Translations under genes and position numbers: made by a program
Source of the DNA: Paucibacter sp. KBW04
Lineage (GTDB): Bacteria > Pseudomonadota > Gammaproteobacteria > Burkholderiales > Burkholderiaceae_C
Length of the DNA stretch: 64,000 bases
Direction of reading: 5' to 3'
Assembly (NCBI RefSeq): GCF_003852425.1
Contig: NZ_QAJN01000001.1
Location: forward strand, 1 to 64,000
Shown here: one piece after another, positions 9,691 through 18,775 of the stretch
Numbering within the stretch: the first letter of the stretch is position 1
How the letters are laid out: each line of letters begins with the position of its first letter
Notes under the pieces: model-generated
Databases searched by the model: none
What the model was told of the DNA's origin: nothing
What the model saw: the letters and a program-made list of their open reading frames with translations, nothing else

Positions 9691-10362
9691 GTGAAAACCA
9701 TTGGGTTCATGAAAAAGTACATCATCACCGGCCTCCTGGTCTGGCTGCCCCTGGCCATCACCATCTGGGTGCTGCACTCGGTGCTGGGCGTGATCGACGG
9801 CGTGTTCGCCTCGATGCTGAGCGCTTCGCAGGCCGTGCTGCCCGCCTCCATGACCGAGAGCATCGAGCGCCTGCGTCATGTGCCCGGCTTGGGTCTGCTG
9901 ATCCTGGTCAGCGGCATGCTGCTGACCGGCATGTTTGTGGCCAATATCTTTGGCCAGTGGTGGTTGATGCAGTGGGACCGCCTGCTGTCCAACATCCCCA
10001 TCGTCAAAAGCATTTACAGCTCGGTCAAACAGGTGTCGGACACCTTGTTCTCCAGCAGCGGCAATGCCTTCCGCGAAGCGGTGCTGGTGCAGTACCCGCA
10101 TCAGGGCTCCTGGACCATCGCCTTCGTCACCGGCAAGCCCTCGGGCGAGGTGGCCGAGGCCTTGGGCGGCGAGCATGTCAGCCTCTACGTGCCGACCACG
10201 CCCAACCCCACCTCGGGCTTCTTTCTGATGATGCCGCGCAGCAGCGTGCGGCCGCTGAAGATGAGCGTGGATGCCGCGCTCAAACACATCATCTCGATGG
10301 GGGTGGTGGCGCCGGAAGAAGACGCCCGCCCTTTGCAGGTGCCGCTTAATCAGAAGGGTTGA
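9691..10362 (+). CDS. DUF502 family integral membrane protein
   Basis: The protein of 223 residues (217 if it starts at the ATG at 9709 rather than the GTG at 9691) has two transmembrane helices near its N-terminus (IITGLLVWLPLAITIWVL and LGLLILVSGMLLTGMFVANIF). A conserved soluble part follows (SNIPIVKSIYSSVKQVSDTLFS and YVPTTPNPTSGFFLMMPRSSV), the DUF502 signature. Function is unknown in the family. It follows fmdB by 21 nt and precedes aspS by about 140 nt. Family members often begin MKKYxxTGLLVWxPL, which favours the ATG at 9709. Confidence 0.85.
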   Translation: MKTIGFMKKYIITGLLVWLPLAITIWVLHSVLGVIDGVFASMLSASQAVLPASMTESIERLRHVPGLGLLILVSGMLLTGMFVANIFGQWWLMQWDRLLSNIPIVKSIYSSVKQVSDTLFSSSGNAFREAVLVQYPHQGSWTIAFVTGKPSGEVAEALGGEHVSLYVPTTPNPTSGFFLMMPRSSVRPLKMSVDAALKHIISMGVVAPEEDARPLQVPLNQKG

Positions 10363-10501
10363 GCACCTGGCAGGTGTTCAGCCCTCAGAGCTTTCAACGC
10401 AGCTCCTAAGCGCCGAAGCGAATCGACTTTTTTGCCCTGCCCGCCCTGCTATCTGAGGCCTATGCGCGGTAGCGGTTTCAACCGAATTTTGGAGTGATCA
10501 C

Positions 10502-12301
10502 ATGAGAACTTGTTATGCCGGCCAAGTCAGCGAGAAGCTGCTGGATCAAACCGTTACCTTGATGGGCTGGGCCCACCGTCGCCGTGACCACGGCGGCGTC
10601 ATCTTCATCGACCTGCGCGACCGCGAAGGCCTGGTGCAAATCGTCTGCGACCCGGATCGCCCCGAGATGTTCAAGGTGGCCGAAGAAGTGCGCAACGAGT
10701 TCTGCGTCAAGGTCATCGGCAAGGTGCGTGCTCGCCCCGCCGGCACCGAGAACGCCAACCTCACCAGCGGCAAGATCGAGGTGCTGTGCCATGAGCTGGA
10801 AGTGCTGAACGCCAGCGTCACGCCGCCCTTCCAGATGGACGACGAGAACCTGTCGGAAACCACCCGTCTGACCCATCGCGTGCTGGACCTGCGCCGCCCC
10901 TATATGCAGAACAACCTGATGCTGCGCTACCGCGTGGCGATGGAAGTGCGCAAGTTCCTGGACGAGCATGGTTTCGTGGACATCGAAACCCCCATGCTGA
11001 CCAAGAGCACGCCGGAAGGCGCGCGCGACTACCTGGTGCCTTCGCGTGTGCATGACGGCATGTTCTTCGCGCTGCCGCAATCGCCTCAGCTGTTCAAGCA
11101 GCTGCTGATGGTGGCGGGCTTCGATCGCTACTACCAGATCACCAAGTGCTTCCGTGACGAGGACTTGCGCGCCGACCGCCAGCCCGAATTCACCCAGATC
11201 GATATCGAAACCTCCTTCCTGGGCGAAGAAGAAATTCGTTCCATGTTCGAGGGCATGATCCGCCACGTCTTCCGCAAGGCGCTGAATGTGGAGCTGGGCG
11301 ACTACCCGGTGATGAAGTACGCGGACGCCATGCATTTGTACGGCTCCGACAAGCCCGATCTGCGCGTCAAGCTGCAGTTCACCGAGCTGACCGATGTGAT
11401 GGGCGATGTGGACTTCAAGGTCTTCTCCACCCCCGCCACCACCAAGGGCGGCCGTGTCGTCGCCCTGCGCGTGCCTGGCGGCGCGGCCATGAGCCGTGGC
11501 GAGATCGACAGCTACACCGAGTTCGTCAAGATTTACGGCGCCAAGGGCCTGGCCTGGATCAAGGTCAATGAAGTGGCCAAGGGCCGCGAAGGCTTGCAGT
11601 CGCCTATCGTGAAGAACCTGCACGACAAGGCCGTGGCCGACATCCTGGCCCGCACCGGCGCTCAGGACGGCGACCTGATCTTCTTCGGCGCCGACCGTGC
11701 CAAGGTGGTCAACGACGCCATCGGCGCCCTGCGTCTGAAGGTGGGCCATAGCGAGTTCGGCAAGGCCAATGGCTTGTTCAACGATGTGTGGGCACCGCTG
11801 TGGGTGGTGGACTTCCCCATGTTCGAGCAAGACGAAGAAGGTGGCCGCTGGAACGCCGTGCACCATCCCTTCACCGCACCCAAGGACGGCCATGAGGACC
11901 TGATGGTCACCGACCCGGGTGCTTGCATCGCCAAGGCCTACGACATGGTCTTGAACGGCTGGGAGCTGGGCGGTGGCTCGGTGCGTATCCACAAGGCCGA
12001 GGTGCAGAGCAAGGTCTTCAGCGCCCTGAACATCAGCGCCGAAGACGCGCAAGAAAAGTTCGGCTTCCTGCTGGAAGCCCTGCAGTACGGCGCGCCTCCG
12101 CACGGTGGCCTGGCCTTCGGTCTGGACCGCATCGTCACCATGATGACCAAGGCCGAGTCCATCCGCGACGTGATCGCCTTCCCCAAGACCCAGCGCGCCC
12201 AGTGCCTGCTGACCGGTGCTCCGTCTAACGTCGATGACAAGCAGCTGCGCGAGCTGCACATCCGCCTGCGCAACGCCGTGGCCGCCACGCCCGCGGCCTG
12301 A
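10502..12301 (+). CDS. aspS: Aspartyl-tRNA synthetase
   Basis: The 599-residue bacterial-type class II synthetase charges tRNA-Asp. It has the N-terminal OB-fold anticodon-binding domain ([23 protein letters not shown] in two parts), motif 2 at [16 protein letters not shown], the bacterial GAD-type insertion, and motif 3 at [13 protein letters not shown] near the C-terminus. Length matches the family. The start MRTCYAG is preceded by TTTTGGAGTGATC, a clear ribosome binding site. A strong terminator follows directly. Confidence 0.97.
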   Translation: MRTCYAGQVSEKLLDQTVTLMGWAHRRRDHGGVIFIDLRDREGLVQIVCDPDRPEMFKVAEEVRNEFCVKVIGKVRARPAGTENANLTSGKIEVLCHELEVLNASVTPPFQMDDENLSETTRLTHRVLDLRRPYMQNNLMLRYRVAMEVRKFLDEHGFVDIETPMLTKSTPEGARDYLVPSRVHDGMFFALPQSPQLFKQLLMVAGFDRYYQITKCFRDEDLRADRQPEFTQIDIETSFLGEEEIRSMFEGMIRHVFRKALNVELGDYPVMKYADAMHLYGSDKPDLRVKLQFTELTDVMGDVDFKVFSTPATTKGGRVVALRVPGGAAMSRGEIDSYTEFVKIYGAKGLAWIKVNEVAKGREGLQSPIVKNLHDKAVADILARTGAQDGDLIFFGADRAKVVNDAIGALRLKVGHSEFGKANGLFNDVWAPLWVVDFPMFEQDEEGGRWNAVHHPFTAPKDGHEDLMVTDPGACIAKAYDMVLNGWELGGGSVRIHKAEVQSKVFSALNISAEDAQEKFGFLLEALQYGAPPHGGLAFGLDRIVTMMTKAESIRDVIAFPKTQRAQCLLTGAPSNVDDKQLRELHIRLRNAVAATPAA

Positions 12302-12326
12302 TTCGCTAGCGATTCAGCTGCCATGC

Positions 12327-12356
12327 AAAAGGGGTGCCGCGAGGCACCCCTTTTTT
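12327..12356 (+). terminator. Rho-independent terminator of aspS
   Basis: AAAAGGGGTGCC, loop GCGA, GGCACCCC, then TTTTTTG: an 8-bp GC-rich stem extended by A-T pairs, with a T-run. It lies 26 nt after the aspS stop. The A-run on its left side may also let it act in the opposite direction for the convergent gene ending at 12375. Confidence 0.93.
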
Positions 12357-12374
12357 GTTTAGACCCGCTCGGGC

Positions 12375-13802
12375 TTAACGTTTTTCCAACAAGCAAGGCA
12401 CGGCAATCTCAAACGCCGAGGTGGAGATATAGCTGCCGCGCGGGAAGTACTCACCCATGTCCTTGGCTTCATCACCGGGCTTGCCGATCGCCTGCACCGA
12501 GTGCTTGAAGTTCTGCGTGCCCAGCATATGGCGCAGCTGCAGCACGGTCACATCCTCGTCCACCGCGCCGTCACCGTCGTCCGCCATCGGCAGCCAGCTG
12601 ACGCCGCACTGTGGGATGGCATTGCGCGGCCGGTCGGCCTTGCGGCTCAGCACCAGGGTGTAGTAACCGTCCGGCCCGACGGGGATGGCCTCGTCATGCA
12701 CACAGGCATTGACCCGGGTGTTGGCAAAGCCCTGGTTGGAGCAGAAGGACCAGTAGCGCAACTCGCCCGTGCCCATCTTGGCGTCGCCGTTCAAGGTACG
12801 CGGCGTGGTCGGCGCCTTGCCGCGCACGACCAGCACCTTGCCCAGCTTGCGGTTGACGATGGTGCGGATGTATTGATTGTCTAGATTGGGATAGAAACCG
12901 CCCTCGCTGCGGCGTGCGTCCGCGGCCGGCGGTTTGCCCGTGTAAATGTCGTAAAGCGCCTGGCGGTCCAGCTGCTGGTGCCAGGTGGGCGGGTTGGTGG
13001 CGGGGAAGAAGGGCGACTTTTTGGCCGCCTCCTTCAGCAGTTCGTAATACTTGTCCATGGGCACGGCCATGGCGGCGGCGTCTAGCTGCAGGGGCTGGCG
13101 GGTGCGCAAGGCCTGGCATGTTTGCGAGCCGCGCAACTCACGGCCATCGGCCAGGGTCAGCACCGGCGTGGGCAGGCCAACACCGGCGCTCTCGTCCGTG
13201 CCCTTGTCCCCCGCGTAGATGCGGTAGAGCACCGCCTGCTGGCCAGGGCCGCCGCCATAGCGCGGCGCATGCAGCTGGGCCCGGTGCTCGCCGACCAAGT
13301 TCATGCCCGTCTTTATGCCGGCCGGGGGCGCGGCGTCCAGCACTTCCAGGCTGTAGCTGCGCTGCGTGCTCTTGCGGTCGGCGCCTTCCAGGAATGGGTT
13401 GCTGGAGCCGGGCAGGGGTTGGATCAGATAGTCCGCCACCGACTCGATGGGTCGGCCGGCGCCGTCATAGCTGATGAAGGACATATAGCGTGAGTGCGCA
13501 AACTTGCCTTCCAGACGCAGCTTGGCGCCGGCCGGTACGCTGAACACCGCCGCCCAGTAATAGGTGGCGGCGTCGGGGTAGGCGATGTTCAGATAGGGGT
13601 CGGCGCTGGCCGGGCCGCGGGCCCAGAAGCAGTCGCGCGGGCCCGGGATGGGGTCGGCACTGCTCGTCACGAGGGGGGCCGAGGCGGGCGCCGCGCTTTG
13701 CGCTTGGCTCGGCGGCGTCGCCAGGCCTAAGAGGCTCAAGAGGGCCGCGGCAAGGCCTGAGGCGGCTGGTTTCAAGGCTGGGCTGAAGGGCTTGAATTTC
13801 AT
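12375..13802 (-). CDS. Exported protein of unknown function
   Basis: The 475-residue protein begins with a Sec-type signal peptide (about residues 1-35, ending SQAQSA). The mature part is soluble and rich in aromatic and glycine residues, with segments such as RDCFWARG, YWSFCSNQGFANTRVN and QCGVSWLPM, and several cysteines that could pair in the periplasm. I do not recognise the family. It is divergent from a Crp/Fnr-type regulator, and the 104-bp gap holds a TTTGTC-N8-GACAAA palindrome, so the regulator may control it. A role in stress or surface chemistry would be a guess. Confidence 0.75.
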   Translation of the reverse strand: MKFKPFSPALKPAASGLAAALLSLLGLATPPSQAQSAAPASAPLVTSSADPIPGPRDCFWARGPASADPYLNIAYPDAATYYWAAVFSVPAGAKLRLEGKFAHSRYMSFISYDGAGRPIESVADYLIQPLPGSSNPFLEGADRKSTQRSYSLEVLDAAPPAGIKTGMNLVGEHRAQLHAPRYGGGPGQQAVLYRIYAGDKGTDESAGVGLPTPVLTLADGRELRGSQTCQALRTRQPLQLDAAAMAVPMDKYYELLKEAAKKSPFFPATNPPTWHQQLDRQALYDIYTGKPPAADARRSEGGFYPNLDNQYIRTIVNRKLGKVLVVRGKAPTTPRTLNGDAKMGTGELRYWSFCSNQGFANTRVNACVHDEAIPVGPDGYYTLVLSRKADRPRNAIPQCGVSWLPMADDGDGAVDEDVTVLQLRHMLGTQNFKHSVQAIGKPGDEAKDMGEYFPRGSYISTSAFEIAVPCLLEKR

Positions 13803-13869
13803 TGGTTCTTCCTGTTTGCCCCTGTCTCATGGGGTCTCGCTGCAATGCTAGGATTCCCGCCAGCCGGTG

Positions 13870-13889
13870 TTTGTCCGGATTCAGACAAA
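13870..13889. promoter_or_regulatory. Palindromic operator candidate for the adjacent Crp/Fnr regulator
   Basis: TTTGTC, 8 nt, GACAAA is a perfect 6+6 inverted repeat between the exported-protein gene and the divergent Crp/Fnr gene, ending 17 nt before the latter's start codon. Size and symmetry suit a Crp/Fnr dimer, and the position suggests autoregulation. This is inferred from position and symmetry. Confidence 0.5.
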
Positions 13890-13906
13890 GGTCTGTCGCC
13901 GTTCTC

Positions 13907-14641
13907 ATGGTTAGTCCTAGTCCTGCCGCAAAACAAGCGCCGCAAGCCGCGCCCGTCGATGTCGAGGCCTTGCTGGCCCAGTCCCCCATCTTTGGCCTTT
14001 TGCCCGAGTCCGCGCGGGCCCGGCTGGCCGCCGTGTCGCGCCTGGAGTCCTACGACTGCAAGACCTTGCTCAATGCCGCCGATCAGCCCCTGGTCTGGCT
14101 GCGCCTGGTTTTGCACGGGCATATCGAAATCATGGCGCGCAGCGCGGCGGGCGAAGAGGCGGCCCTGATCGATGTGGGCCCGGGCGGCTGGGTCACCTGG
14201 GTGGCCTGTTTTGCCGAGCAGGCGCCCGAGCATGATTTCGTCAGCTCGGCTCAGCTGCGCTGCCTGGCCTTGCCGACCTCGGCCGTGCGACAGGCCGGCC
14301 AGCAGCACCCGCAGATCTTCCCGTCCATCATCGAGGCCATCGGCGTGCGTCTGCGCCTGCTGATGGAGTGGACGGGCCAATCCGTCATGCTGGCGCCGGA
14401 GCAGCGCATGGCGCGCCTGCTGCATGTGCTGGCGCGTGCCAACGGCAGTGTGGAGGGCAATCGCGCCAGCTTGCTGAGCACCCAGCAGGCCCTGGCCCGC
14501 CTGGCCCGCTGCTCGCGCCAGTCTGCCAACACCTTGTTGCGCAATCTGGAGCGCCGCCAGCTGTTGCGCGTCTCCTATGGGCGTTATGACATCGACGATA
14601 TGGCCGCCCTGGCGGCCTTCACCGAGCAGGAGTTGCCTTAG
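13907..14641 (+). CDS. Crp/Fnr family transcriptional regulator
   Basis: The 244-residue protein has an N-terminal cyclic-nucleotide-binding-like beta-roll (about residues 20-140) and a C-terminal winged helix around LLSTQQALARLARCSRQSANTLLRNLERRQLL. The usual cAMP phosphate cassette is not recognisable (the region reads GGWVTWVACFAEQAPEHD), so the ligand is unknown; it may sense something other than cAMP. No Fnr-type N-terminal cysteine cluster is present. The ATG at 13907 keeps the start outside the palindrome at 13870-13889. Its stop overlaps the convergent kinase gene by 4 nt. Confidence 0.85.
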   Translation: MVSPSPAAKQAPQAAPVDVEALLAQSPIFGLLPESARARLAAVSRLESYDCKTLLNAADQPLVWLRLVLHGHIEIMARSAAGEEAALIDVGPGGWVTWVACFAEQAPEHDFVSSAQLRCLALPTSAVRQAGQQHPQIFPSIIEAIGVRLRLLMEWTGQSVMLAPEQRMARLLHVLARANGSVEGNRASLLSTQQALARLARCSRQSANTLLRNLERRQLLRVSYGRYDIDDMAALAAFTEQELP

Positions 14642-17600
14642 CTTGCCGATGTGGCTGCCGCTGCCGGTACTTCGACTTCTTGCGGCGCGTTGAGCGGCAA
14701 CTCCAGGCTGACCCGCGTGCCCTGGCCCAGCTCGCTGCTGATTGCGATGCGGCCGCCCAGCGGGCCGGTCACTAGGTTGTAGACGATGTGCAGGCCCAGG
14801 CCCGAACCACCCTGGCCCAGCTTGGTGGTGAAGAAGGGGTCGAACACCCGGGCCAGATGTTCGGGCGGCATGCCGCAGCCATCGTCTTGCAAGTCCAGCC
14901 TCACCCAGCCCTCGGCCAGGGTTTGAGCGCTGATGTGGATCACCCCGCCCTGGCCCGGCGCGTAAGCATGCAGCACGGCGTTGTTGATGATGTTCATCAG
15001 CACCTGGATCAGCGGGCCAGGGTAGCTCTGCAGGGTGATGCCCTCGGGCACCTCTTCATGCAGACGCACGCCGCTGCGGCGCAGGCTGGGGCCTAGGCTC
15101 AGCGCCGTCTCGTGCAGCACCGCACGCAGATCGAAGTCGCGGCGTTGGTGGCTGGACTGATTCACCGCCACCTGCTTGAAGCTGCTGATCAACTCATTGG
15201 CCCGGCGCAGGCTGGCGTCCAACATATCGCTGGCCTCGCGCAAGGTGACCAGGAAGTCGCTCAGCGTGCTGCGCCGCAAGCCGGCCTGCAAGCTGGTCTC
15301 GAACTGCTGCTGCTTGTCGCTCAAGGTGCTGGCCATCAGCAGGGCATTGCCAATCGGCGTGTTCAGCTCATGGGCCACGCCGGCCACCAGGCGGCCCAGC
15401 GAGGCCAGCTTCTCGGCGCGCACCAGTTCGCCCTGGGTGTGTTGCAGATGGTGCAAGGCCTGGTCCAGCTCGCCATTGCGCTTGGCCAGTTCTTGCGTGC
15501 GGGCGGCCACCCGCAGTTCCAGCTGGGCGTTGAGCTCGCCCAGCTCGGCCTCGACCTGCTTGCGGTGGCTGATGTCCACATCCATGCAGACAAAGCCCAT
15601 GCGTCCCTCGGGCAGGGGCATGGCGAAGAGGGTGGCCATGACCCAGGGGCGGCTGCCATCGCGATGGTGCAGCTGCAGCTCCAGCGGCCCCACGGCCTCG
15701 CCGCTGCTGCGTATCTTTTGCAGATGGCCCATGAAGTCCTGGGCCTCCTGCGCATCCAGCAGGCCGACCTCTTCCAGGGTGCGGCCCAGGATCTCATGGC
15801 TGCTGGGGCCGAACAGGGCTTGCGAGGCGGGGTTCCAGTACAGCACCCGGCCCTGCTCGTCATACCACTGCACCGAGACGGCCGGCGTGTTCTCCAGATT
15901 GGTCAGCAGCTGCTGGCGGCTCAGGCGCACGGCGGCGGCGGCCTGCTCGTTTTCGGTGATGTCAAAAAAGCTCACCAGCAGGCTGTCGCCGACCCAGATG
16001 CCGCCCACGATATTGGTCAGCGGGCGCCCGTCCTTGGCGCGCAGCTCCACCTTGAGCGTGGCGATTCTGCCGTCGCGCAGGCGCGCGGCCTCGATGCGTT
16101 CTTGCCAGATCCGGCGGGTGCTGCGCCTGATTTGTTCATCCGGATAGGCCAGCAGCCACCATTCGGTGACCGTCGGGATGTCGTCCATGGTGAAGCCCAG
16201 CAACTGCACCCATTGCTGGTTGAGGGCCAGGATGCGGCCATCTTCGGCCGCATGCATCAGGGGCACCGGCGCGCTCTCGAACAGCTGGCGGAATCGTTGC
16301 TCGCTATCGCGCAGGGCTTGTTCGGAGAGGCGACTCTCGGTCACATCCAGATAGCTGGTCAGAATGATGCGCTCGCCCTGCACGTCAAGGTAACGTCCCG
16401 AGACCTCGCAAATCTTGACCGAGCCGTCGGCATGGCGCAGCAAGGCCTCGCGGCCCACCACCACCTGATCGCGCACCAGATCGGCAATGAAGCCGCTGCG
16501 TGCCTGCGGGTCCTCCCAGAAATTGAACAACAGGCCGCCGCGCCCATCGCAGCTGCCCGGCGCATAACCAAAGCAGTCATACCAGGCGCGGTTCCAAAAG
16601 GTCTGGCTCAGCTGCTCGCTCAGGGGCGAGCGCGCCATCGGCACGGGGGCCGATTCAAACAAGGCGGTGAAGCTTTGCTCGCTTTGCTGCAGCTGGCTTT
16701 CCACCTGCTTGAGCGCGGTGATGTCGGTGGCCACCGAGAGGATGAGCCGCTCCTCGTCCAGCTCGATCAGGCGCGAGGAAAACAGCAGCCAGCGCGTCTC
16801 GCCCTGGGCGTTCTGGATCTGGCTGCTGAGCCCGTCGACCCGGCCGGTCTGCAGCAGCAATTCGTGTTGGGCCTGCAGGTCTTGCTGGGAGCTGATCAGG
16901 TGGAAGTCGCGCGGCCCGTGCTGGCGGGCCTGTTGCCGGTCCACCCCCACCAGGCGCTCAAACGCGGGGTTGATGTCCAGATAGCGGCCGTCCGACACCC
17001 GGATCAGGCTGACCGGATGGGGGAAGACCTCGAACATCAGCCGAAAGCGCTCCTCGGTCGCCGCCAGCGACTGCGCCATGTGATTGAAGGAGCGGGCCAG
17101 CTCGCTGATCTCGTCATTGCCCACGACCGGCGCGCGGGCCTCTTTCTGCCCGGCTTGCAAGGCCGCATGGGCCTGGCGCAGCTGGCGCAGGGGCCGCACG
17201 ACCACGCGGCGCGTCATCGCCGCACCGGCCAAGGCGAGCAAGGTGCAGGCCAGCAGGGCCAGCAAGCCCAAGCGCTGCTGCTCCAGGGCGCGGGCGAACA
17301 GGCTGCGCTCGGGCAGGGCGTAAATCACCCGCCATTCCAGCTCGGGCACACGCACCTGCAAGGCGCGCCAGGCCACATCGTCGATCTCGATGCGCGCCAT
17401 CTTTGTCATCGCCAGCTGGGCCGGCCCCAGGGCCTGGATCAGGGCCGCCGCCTGGGGCGCACTGGCGGCCTTGGGCGCTTGCAAGGCCTCACCCGGCTCG
17501 CCCAGGCCGCCGGCCAGCAGGCGGCCGGTCTTGTCCAAGACCATCAGGTGAGCGTCACGCTGGGTGTTGTTGCCGATGGTGAAGGACAGCAACTGCTCCA

Positions 17601-18108
17601 GCTTCATGCTGCCGGCCAAGGTGCCTACTTTGGCGCCCTGACCGGCGTAGACCGGATTCATCACCAGCATCACCAGCTCGCCCGTGTCCTCGCTGAATAC
17701 CGGGGCGGAATAGCTGGGGTTGAGTTGATTGAGCAGGGGCTGGAGCTGATCCTGCATATCGGGGTCGGGCAGCTCGGCGCCGCTGTGCATGCGCTCTTGC
17801 TGGTCAAAGAAGAAAAAGTTCTCGAAGCGCTCGGTGCTGCCGCGCCAGCGCTGCATGGCCTCGTTGCGTAGCCCCGCCTGGGGCCCGGCCAGGCCCTCGC
17901 TACGGGCCAGGATGCGCATGGTGTCCAAGGCGTCTTCCAGCCCCAGATTGAGACGGGCCACGCTTTGATTGAGGGTGGCGCGGGCCCGCTCTTCGACCTC
18001 TTCGCTGAGCGAGCGTTGCAGCAAATGTATGGCCAGATAGAGCGTGGAAGCTGCCGTCAACAGAATGGGCAGGATGATGCTGACGACGATACGAGGCAGC
18101 AGTTTCAT
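14638..18108 (-). CDS. Multi-PAS membrane sensor histidine kinase
   Basis: The 1156-residue kinase has a transmembrane helix at about 8-30, a long periplasmic sensor (about 35-280, probably a Cache fold), a second helix near 283-303 and HAMP. Four PAS repeats follow between about 355 and 860, with PAC endings such as ILSVATDITALKQVE. Then come a coiled coil (LELRVAARTQELAKRNGEL), the phosphoacceptor box GVAHELNTPIGNALL, and an HATPase domain with N, G1 and G2 boxes (INNAVLHA, DDGCGMPPE, GSGLGLHIV). It has no receiver domain, and no response regulator gene is nearby. It should autophosphorylate at the H-box histidine. Confidence 0.9.
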   Translation of the reverse strand: MKLLPRIVVSIILPILLTAASTLYLAIHLLQRSLSEEVEERARATLNQSVARLNLGLEDALDTMRILARSEGLAGPQAGLRNEAMQRWRGSTERFENFFFFDQQERMHSGAELPDPDMQDQLQPLLNQLNPSYSAPVFSEDTGELVMLVMNPVYAGQGAKVGTLAGSMKLEQLLSFTIGNNTQRDAHLMVLDKTGRLLAGGLGEPGEALQAPKAASAPQAAALIQALGPAQLAMTKMARIEIDDVAWRALQVRVPELEWRVIYALPERSLFARALEQQRLGLLALLACTLLALAGAAMTRRVVVRPLRQLRQAHAALQAGQKEARAPVVGNDEISELARSFNHMAQSLAATEERFRLMFEVFPHPVSLIRVSDGRYLDINPAFERLVGVDRQQARQHGPRDFHLISSQQDLQAQHELLLQTGRVDGLSSQIQNAQGETRWLLFSSRLIELDEERLILSVATDITALKQVESQLQQSEQSFTALFESAPVPMARSPLSEQLSQTFWNRAWYDCFGYAPGSCDGRGGLLFNFWEDPQARSGFIADLVRDQVVVGREALLRHADGSVKICEVSGRYLDVQGERIILTSYLDVTESRLSEQALRDSEQRFRQLFESAPVPLMHAAEDGRILALNQQWVQLLGFTMDDIPTVTEWWLLAYPDEQIRRSTRRIWQERIEAARLRDGRIATLKVELRAKDGRPLTNIVGGIWVGDSLLVSFFDITENEQAAAAVRLSRQQLLTNLENTPAVSVQWYDEQGRVLYWNPASQALFGPSSHEILGRTLEEVGLLDAQEAQDFMGHLQKIRSSGEAVGPLELQLHHRDGSRPWVMATLFAMPLPEGRMGFVCMDVDISHRKQVEAELGELNAQLELRVAARTQELAKRNGELDQALHHLQHTQGELVRAEKLASLGRLVAGVAHELNTPIGNALLMASTLSDKQQQFETSLQAGLRRSTLSDFLVTLREASDMLDASLRRANELISSFKQVAVNQSSHQRRDFDLRAVLHETALSLGPSLRRSGVRLHEEVPEGITLQSYPGPLIQVLMNIINNAVLHAYAPGQGGVIHISAQTLAEGWVRLDLQDDGCGMPPEHLARVFDPFFTTKLGQGGSGLGLHIVYNLVTGPLGGRIAISSELGQGTRVSLELPLNAPQEVEVPAAAATSAS

Positions 18109-18274
18109 GTGCTCTTCAGGCCTTTGCTCGGCGCCCAGGATACCGCGTAAGTCCCGCGCTAGGCGAGGCCGCTGTTGCGGATTGGCGCCGATGTGAAATA
18201 CGTCGGAATTTCAGCCGCCTTGTTGCGCCGCCTTGGCTGCAGGTGGGCGGCATCAAAGAGGCTATGCTTTGGGC

Positions 18275-18775
18275 ATGAGCGTCAGAATTGAACCCAGTGC
18301 CCTGAATCCCAGCTACAAGATCCCCGAGTCGGTGCTGGTGGTGATCCACACGCCCGAGCTGCAGGTTTTGATGCTGGAGCGGGCCGATCGGCCGGGCTTT
18401 TGGCAAAGCGTGACCGGCTCCAAAGATCATCTGGACGAAGCGCCGCGGCTGACGGCCCAGCGCGAGGTGCTGGAAGAAACCGGCATCAGTGCGGGCGATT
18501 TGCGCGACTGGGGCTTGGCCAACCATTACGAGATTTACCCCGTCTGGCGGCACCGTTATGCACCCGGCGTGACCCACAACACCGAGCATGTATTCGGCCT
18601 CACCGTGGCGGCCGACACGCCGGTGCGTCTGGCGCCACGCGAGCATCTGCAATACCGCTGGCTGCCCTGGCGCGAGGCGGCCGACCTGTGCTTCTCGCCT
18701 TCCAACGCCGAGGCGATTTTGCAGCTGCCGCGTTTTGTGACCCACCCGAGCCCGAGTCAAGCCATCACCCCATGA
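18275..18775 (+). CDS. nudB: Dihydroneopterin triphosphate diphosphatase (Nudix)
   Basis: The 166-residue Nudix hydrolase should remove pyrophosphate from dihydroneopterin triphosphate, an early folate step. FWQSVTGSKD is the NudB-style entry to the Nudix box, which continues through LTAQREVLEETGI. The glycine is one residue further from the first conserved glutamate than in E. coli, a spacing I recall for betaproteobacterial NudB. The ATG at 18275 is chosen because MSVRIEP begins the fold; upstream in-frame codons look non-coding. It overlaps the next gene by 4 nt (ATGA). Confidence 0.85.
   Translation: MSVRIEPSALNPSYKIPESVLVVIHTPELQVLMLERADRPGFWQSVTGSKDHLDEAPRLTAQREVLEETGISAGDLRDWGLANHYEIYPVWRHRYAPGVTHNTEHVFGLTVAADTPVRLAPREHLQYRWLPWREAADLCFSPSNAEAILQLPRFVTHPSPSQAITP

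Noticed and set aside
15112-17871. A 919-codon open frame antisense to the multi-PAS kinase
   Set aside because: The kinase frame has clear domains; the antisense frame is Gln/Leu/Ala-rich with no motifs and arises from high GC at third positions. Similar long antisense frames opposite the symporter, aspS, the GGDEF gene and hutH were dismissed for the same reason.
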